From Thiohalocapsa sp963704155 (lineage in GTDB: Bacteria; Pseudomonadota; Gammaproteobacteria; Chromatiales; Chromatiaceae): DNA of 64,000 nt. Position 1 is the first letter of the stretch. Every line of letters begins with the position of its first letter. Below are positions 62,114 through 64,000 of the stretch, one piece after another. Location of the stretch: positions 116,530 through 180,529 of the forward strand of contig CAVPHF010000005.1 of assembly GCA_963704155.1 (NCBI GenBank), written 5' to 3'. Both the position numbers and the translations under genes were made by a program. The notes beneath the pieces were generated by a model. That model saw nothing but the letters and a program-made list of their open reading frames with translations, was not told the DNA's origin and did not search any database.

Positions 62114-63343
62114 TCAATGCCCGCTGAACACCAGGGTCTTGATCGGCAGCAGAAGAGCCTGGATGCGCAGGATCATCGCGTGTACGATACCGACGGTATC
62201 GATGGCGTGTAGACCGAATCTGTGCAGGCTGCCGATGTTCGGGTCCTGTAGCGCGTCGTGGTTGTTGGTATAGGCGTTGGCGATGCAGCTGCCGCCCTGG
62301 GGCAGGTCGTCGAGCTGCCCTGGGTAGAGCGGCTGCATGACGACCGTGATCGACCCCGGCTTGGCGAAGTGCTGCACATCCATCAGCGTGTCGGTCGGGC
62401 GCACCTGGCCGGAGGCGATGACGTTCTGGACCTCGGTCACGACCATCGGCACGATCCGCCAAGGCATCGCGACGCACGTGACCTCGCCGATCATACCCAC
62501 CTTCAGCACCTGCGCCTCGATCTGTCCGAAGCCGGCCATGAGGCCCGTCGCATGGCGTTCCGGCACCAAGATACCGGCAGGTCTGAGCATCGGGTTGACG
62601 ATGTCGCCCGGTTGCAGCGCGAATTGCTGCACGATGCCGTCGGTCCCGGCCACGACCAGGGTCTTCTCAAGTTCGACCTGGGCCTCATGCAGCGCCGCCT
62701 CGGCGCTTGCCTTCTCCGCCGGGAGCTTGAAGTCCATCTCCGAGACGATGGCCTCGCGGCTCGCCAGGGCCGCCTCCAGCGCGCCCTGCTGGGTATCTAC
62801 CTGAACGCGCATCCGTTCGACCTCACGCTCCGCTATCGAACCGGCACTCTTGCGGTTCGCTTCGGCGCGGGCCTCGAACTCGTCCGTCGCCTGCTGCAGC
62901 GCGCCGCGCGCCTGGACGATGCGACCTTCCGCTTCCGCGAGCCTGGATTTGGCCACGACCATCGCGGCCTCGACCTCCGCGATGCGCCTGCGGGCCGTCT
63001 CGATGTCCGCTTCCTGCGCGGTGCTGTCGAGCCGGAACAGGGGCTGCCCCTCTTCGACCCGTTGATTCAGCTCGACGAAGGTCTCGGCCACCCGGCCGTT
63101 GATCTGCGGCAGCACGGTGACGGTGCGGAATACCGACGTGGCGGACTTGGTCGAGGGGTGAAAGTAAAAGATGGTCGTGATCAGGGCCACGGTCAGAATC
63201 AGACACAGGGTGATCCCCCAGCGCAGTTCGAACCAGACCGTGAACAGAGTGATCTCGTGCCCGAACCGCTTGCCCTGGACGTAGCGGCGATACAGATAGT
63301 CGGGCAGGACGGTCAGCATCGAGCAAAGGAGCAGTTCCAGCAT
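62114..63343 (-). CDS. HlyD-family membrane-fusion (periplasmic adaptor) protein
   Basis: A 409-residue adaptor. One N-terminal membrane helix (WGITLCLILTVALITTIFYF) is followed by a lipoyl-type half (VLPQINGRVAETFVELNQRV, EEGQPLFRLDSTAQEADIET), a long helical hairpin (about 120-215) and the second lipoyl half (LVVAGTDGIVQQFALQPGDI). It would link an inner-membrane pump to the outer membrane or act alone in envelope transport. The preceding gene on the strand encodes a small membrane protein three bases away, an arrangement like E. coli yiaW-yiaV. No pump gene is adjacent. Confidence 0.88.
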   Translation of the reverse strand: MLELLLCSMLTVLPDYLYRRYVQGKRFGHEITLFTVWFELRWGITLCLILTVALITTIFYFHPSTKSATSVFRTVTVLPQINGRVAETFVELNQRVEEGQPLFRLDSTAQEADIETARRRIAEVEAAMVVAKSRLAEAEGRIVQARGALQQATDEFEARAEANRKSAGSIAEREVERMRVQVDTQQGALEAALASREAIVSEMDFKLPAEKASAEAALHEAQVELEKTLVVAGTDGIVQQFALQPGDIVNPMLRPAGILVPERHATGLMAGFGQIEAQVLKVGMIGEVTCVAMPWRIVPMVVTEVQNVIASGQVRPTDTLMDVQHFAKPGSITVVMQPLYPGQLDDLPQGGSCIANAYTNNHDALQDPNIGSLHRFGLHAIDTVGIVHAMILRIQALLLPIKTLVFSGH

Positions 63344-63346
63344 GGC

Positions 63347-63799
63347 TTAGGCTCCGGTTCGGTCAGTTGGCTGCTTGACCGGCTGCTCGTCTGCCGCTTT
63401 ATCTTCGGTCGGGACAGTTGCGTTCTGCACTGGTGGCGGTGAGGTCGCGGTTTCCGAACCTCCAGCGATGCGCTCGAGCGAGCCGGCGATCGACCGCAGC
63501 GGCGTCGTAAAGTCCGGCAGAGGCACCAGGGCGAGTAGCAGCCCGGCGACCCAGAATGCGTGGTTGTGGGTGAACAGCGCCAGCAGCGCCAGCACGGCGA
63601 CGATCTCGAACTGCACCTTCTGGCCGCGATGCGCCATTTGCTCGGGCAACGCGTGGATCTTGAAGTAGAAGATACCGATGCCGATCACGGCGAACAGCAC
63701 GAACACCGCCATGATGATGAAGAGCACGTCGGTCTCGCCCGGCGCGGTCACGAATGGGGGCAAGTGGTGCGTTGCGGCCGGGTGAAGCGCGTCGGACAT
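63347..63799 (-). CDS. Small inner-membrane protein paired with HlyD adaptor (DUF3302-like?)
   Basis: A 150-residue protein with two or three membrane helices (VLFIIMAVFVLFAVIGIGIF, VQFEIVAVLALLALFTHNHA, FWVAGLLLALVPLPDF), a KIHALPEQMAHRGQK loop and a soluble Pro/Thr-rich tail. Size, topology and position upstream of an HlyD gene resemble YiaW/DUF3302 proteins, but the match is loose. Start ATG 63799 with GGAG nearby. First gene of a two-gene operon. Confidence 0.7.
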   Translation of the reverse strand: MSDALHPAATHHLPPFVTAPGETDVLFIIMAVFVLFAVIGIGIFYFKIHALPEQMAHRGQKVQFEIVAVLALLALFTHNHAFWVAGLLLALVPLPDFTTPLRSIAGSLERIAGGSETATSPPPVQNATVPTEDKAADEQPVKQPTDRTGA

Positions 63800-63838
63800 C
63801 GGCGAAACTCCTGGTCAATGTTGTTGATGTCATTCGGC

Positions 63839-63865
63839 CCGAGGCGTGAAGCCTTGCCGCCTCGG
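63839..63865. other. Hairpin in the leader of the HlyD operon
   Basis: CCGAGGCG (63839-63846) and CGCCTCGG (63858-63865) form a perfect 8-bp stem with an 11-base loop, about 40 bases before the start codon at 63799. No T-run follows on the minus strand, so it is not a simple terminator; its role is unknown. Confidence 0.35.
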
Positions 63866-64000
63866 GGGTTGGATGCTCATCCTATCGCGTTGCGCCGCTG
63901 CCGGGTGGCCAGATCCCGCTGACCGGCGCCGCTTAAGGATCCGGGAATCGCCCCGGCTAGGACGCGATGCGGCATTGAATCTGCGACGGCGTCATTGGCA

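Overview
The window comes from a GC-rich purple phototrophic gammaproteobacterium, most likely a member of the Chromatiaceae (purple sulfur bacteria). The diagnostic gene is bchE (10543-12273), the oxygen-independent cyclase of bacteriochlorophyll synthesis. It lies inside a large cobalamin (B12) cluster, which makes sense because BchE is a B12-dependent radical-SAM enzyme. The family assignment is inferred from protein style and context; no database search was possible.

Layout. (1) 1-6511 is a salvage yard of small toxin-antitoxin (TA) genes: ParE/RelB-like twice on a 376-bp direct repeat, VapBC, a HigA orphan with a toxin stump, HepT/MntA, UPF0175, DUF433/DUF5615 and a ParD-like orphan. Between them are copies of a short repeat built on AAAAGGGGCCAGG, all in one orientation, with one intact and one truncated REP-associated tyrosine transposase (RAYT) and an IS4-type remnant. 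(2) 6701-36338 is the B12 locus: cobD (Thr-P decarboxylase), a DUF1015 gene, cobF, bchE, cobQ, a cysteine-rich small protein, metH, cobU, a btuF-btuC-btuD importer, cobE, cobB, cobL, cobH-cobI-cobJ, cobK (frameshifted), a CobZ split over two genes, cobM, cbiB, cobT, cobC and cobS. The corrin-ring genes are of the late-cobalt ('aerobic') type, with CobZ in place of CobG. Cobaltochelatase, SUMT, the corrinoid adenosyltransferase and BluB are not in this window. (3) 36339-39213 holds decayed DNA, two palindromic MITE-like elements, a FitAB/VapBC pair and a K+ channel gene interrupted by an amber codon. (4) 39236-43001 encodes a Na+/H+ antiporter, a patatin-like lipoprotein and a FUSC-family membrane protein. 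(5) 43022-50330 has paired inverted hexanucleotide arrays, a decaying DUF433/DUF5615 pair, a porin remnant, a nitroreductase, a very large predicted exported protein, an IS4-type remnant and a VapBC pair. (6) 50925-57783 is a Wadjet (JetABCD) anti-plasmid system whose jetA and jetD are frameshifted. (7) 57959-63799 has a ClC chloride transporter fused to a SPOR domain, an N-terminally truncated phosphatase-superfamily gene, a Phd/VapC pair and an HlyD-type membrane-fusion operon.

How the parts work together. The B12 locus makes and salvages corrinoid and also holds two of its consumers, BchE and MetH, so pigment and methionine synthesis are physically tied to cofactor supply. The flanks are accessory DNA under strong turnover: many TA modules are partial, and several genes carry single-base insertions. 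Those insertions may be real decay or sequence error, so re-reading them is the most useful single check. The most novel leads are the DUF1015 gene beside cobD as a candidate for the missing L-threonine kinase, the ClC-SPOR fusion, and the RAYT/repeat family rewriting the ends of TA genes.
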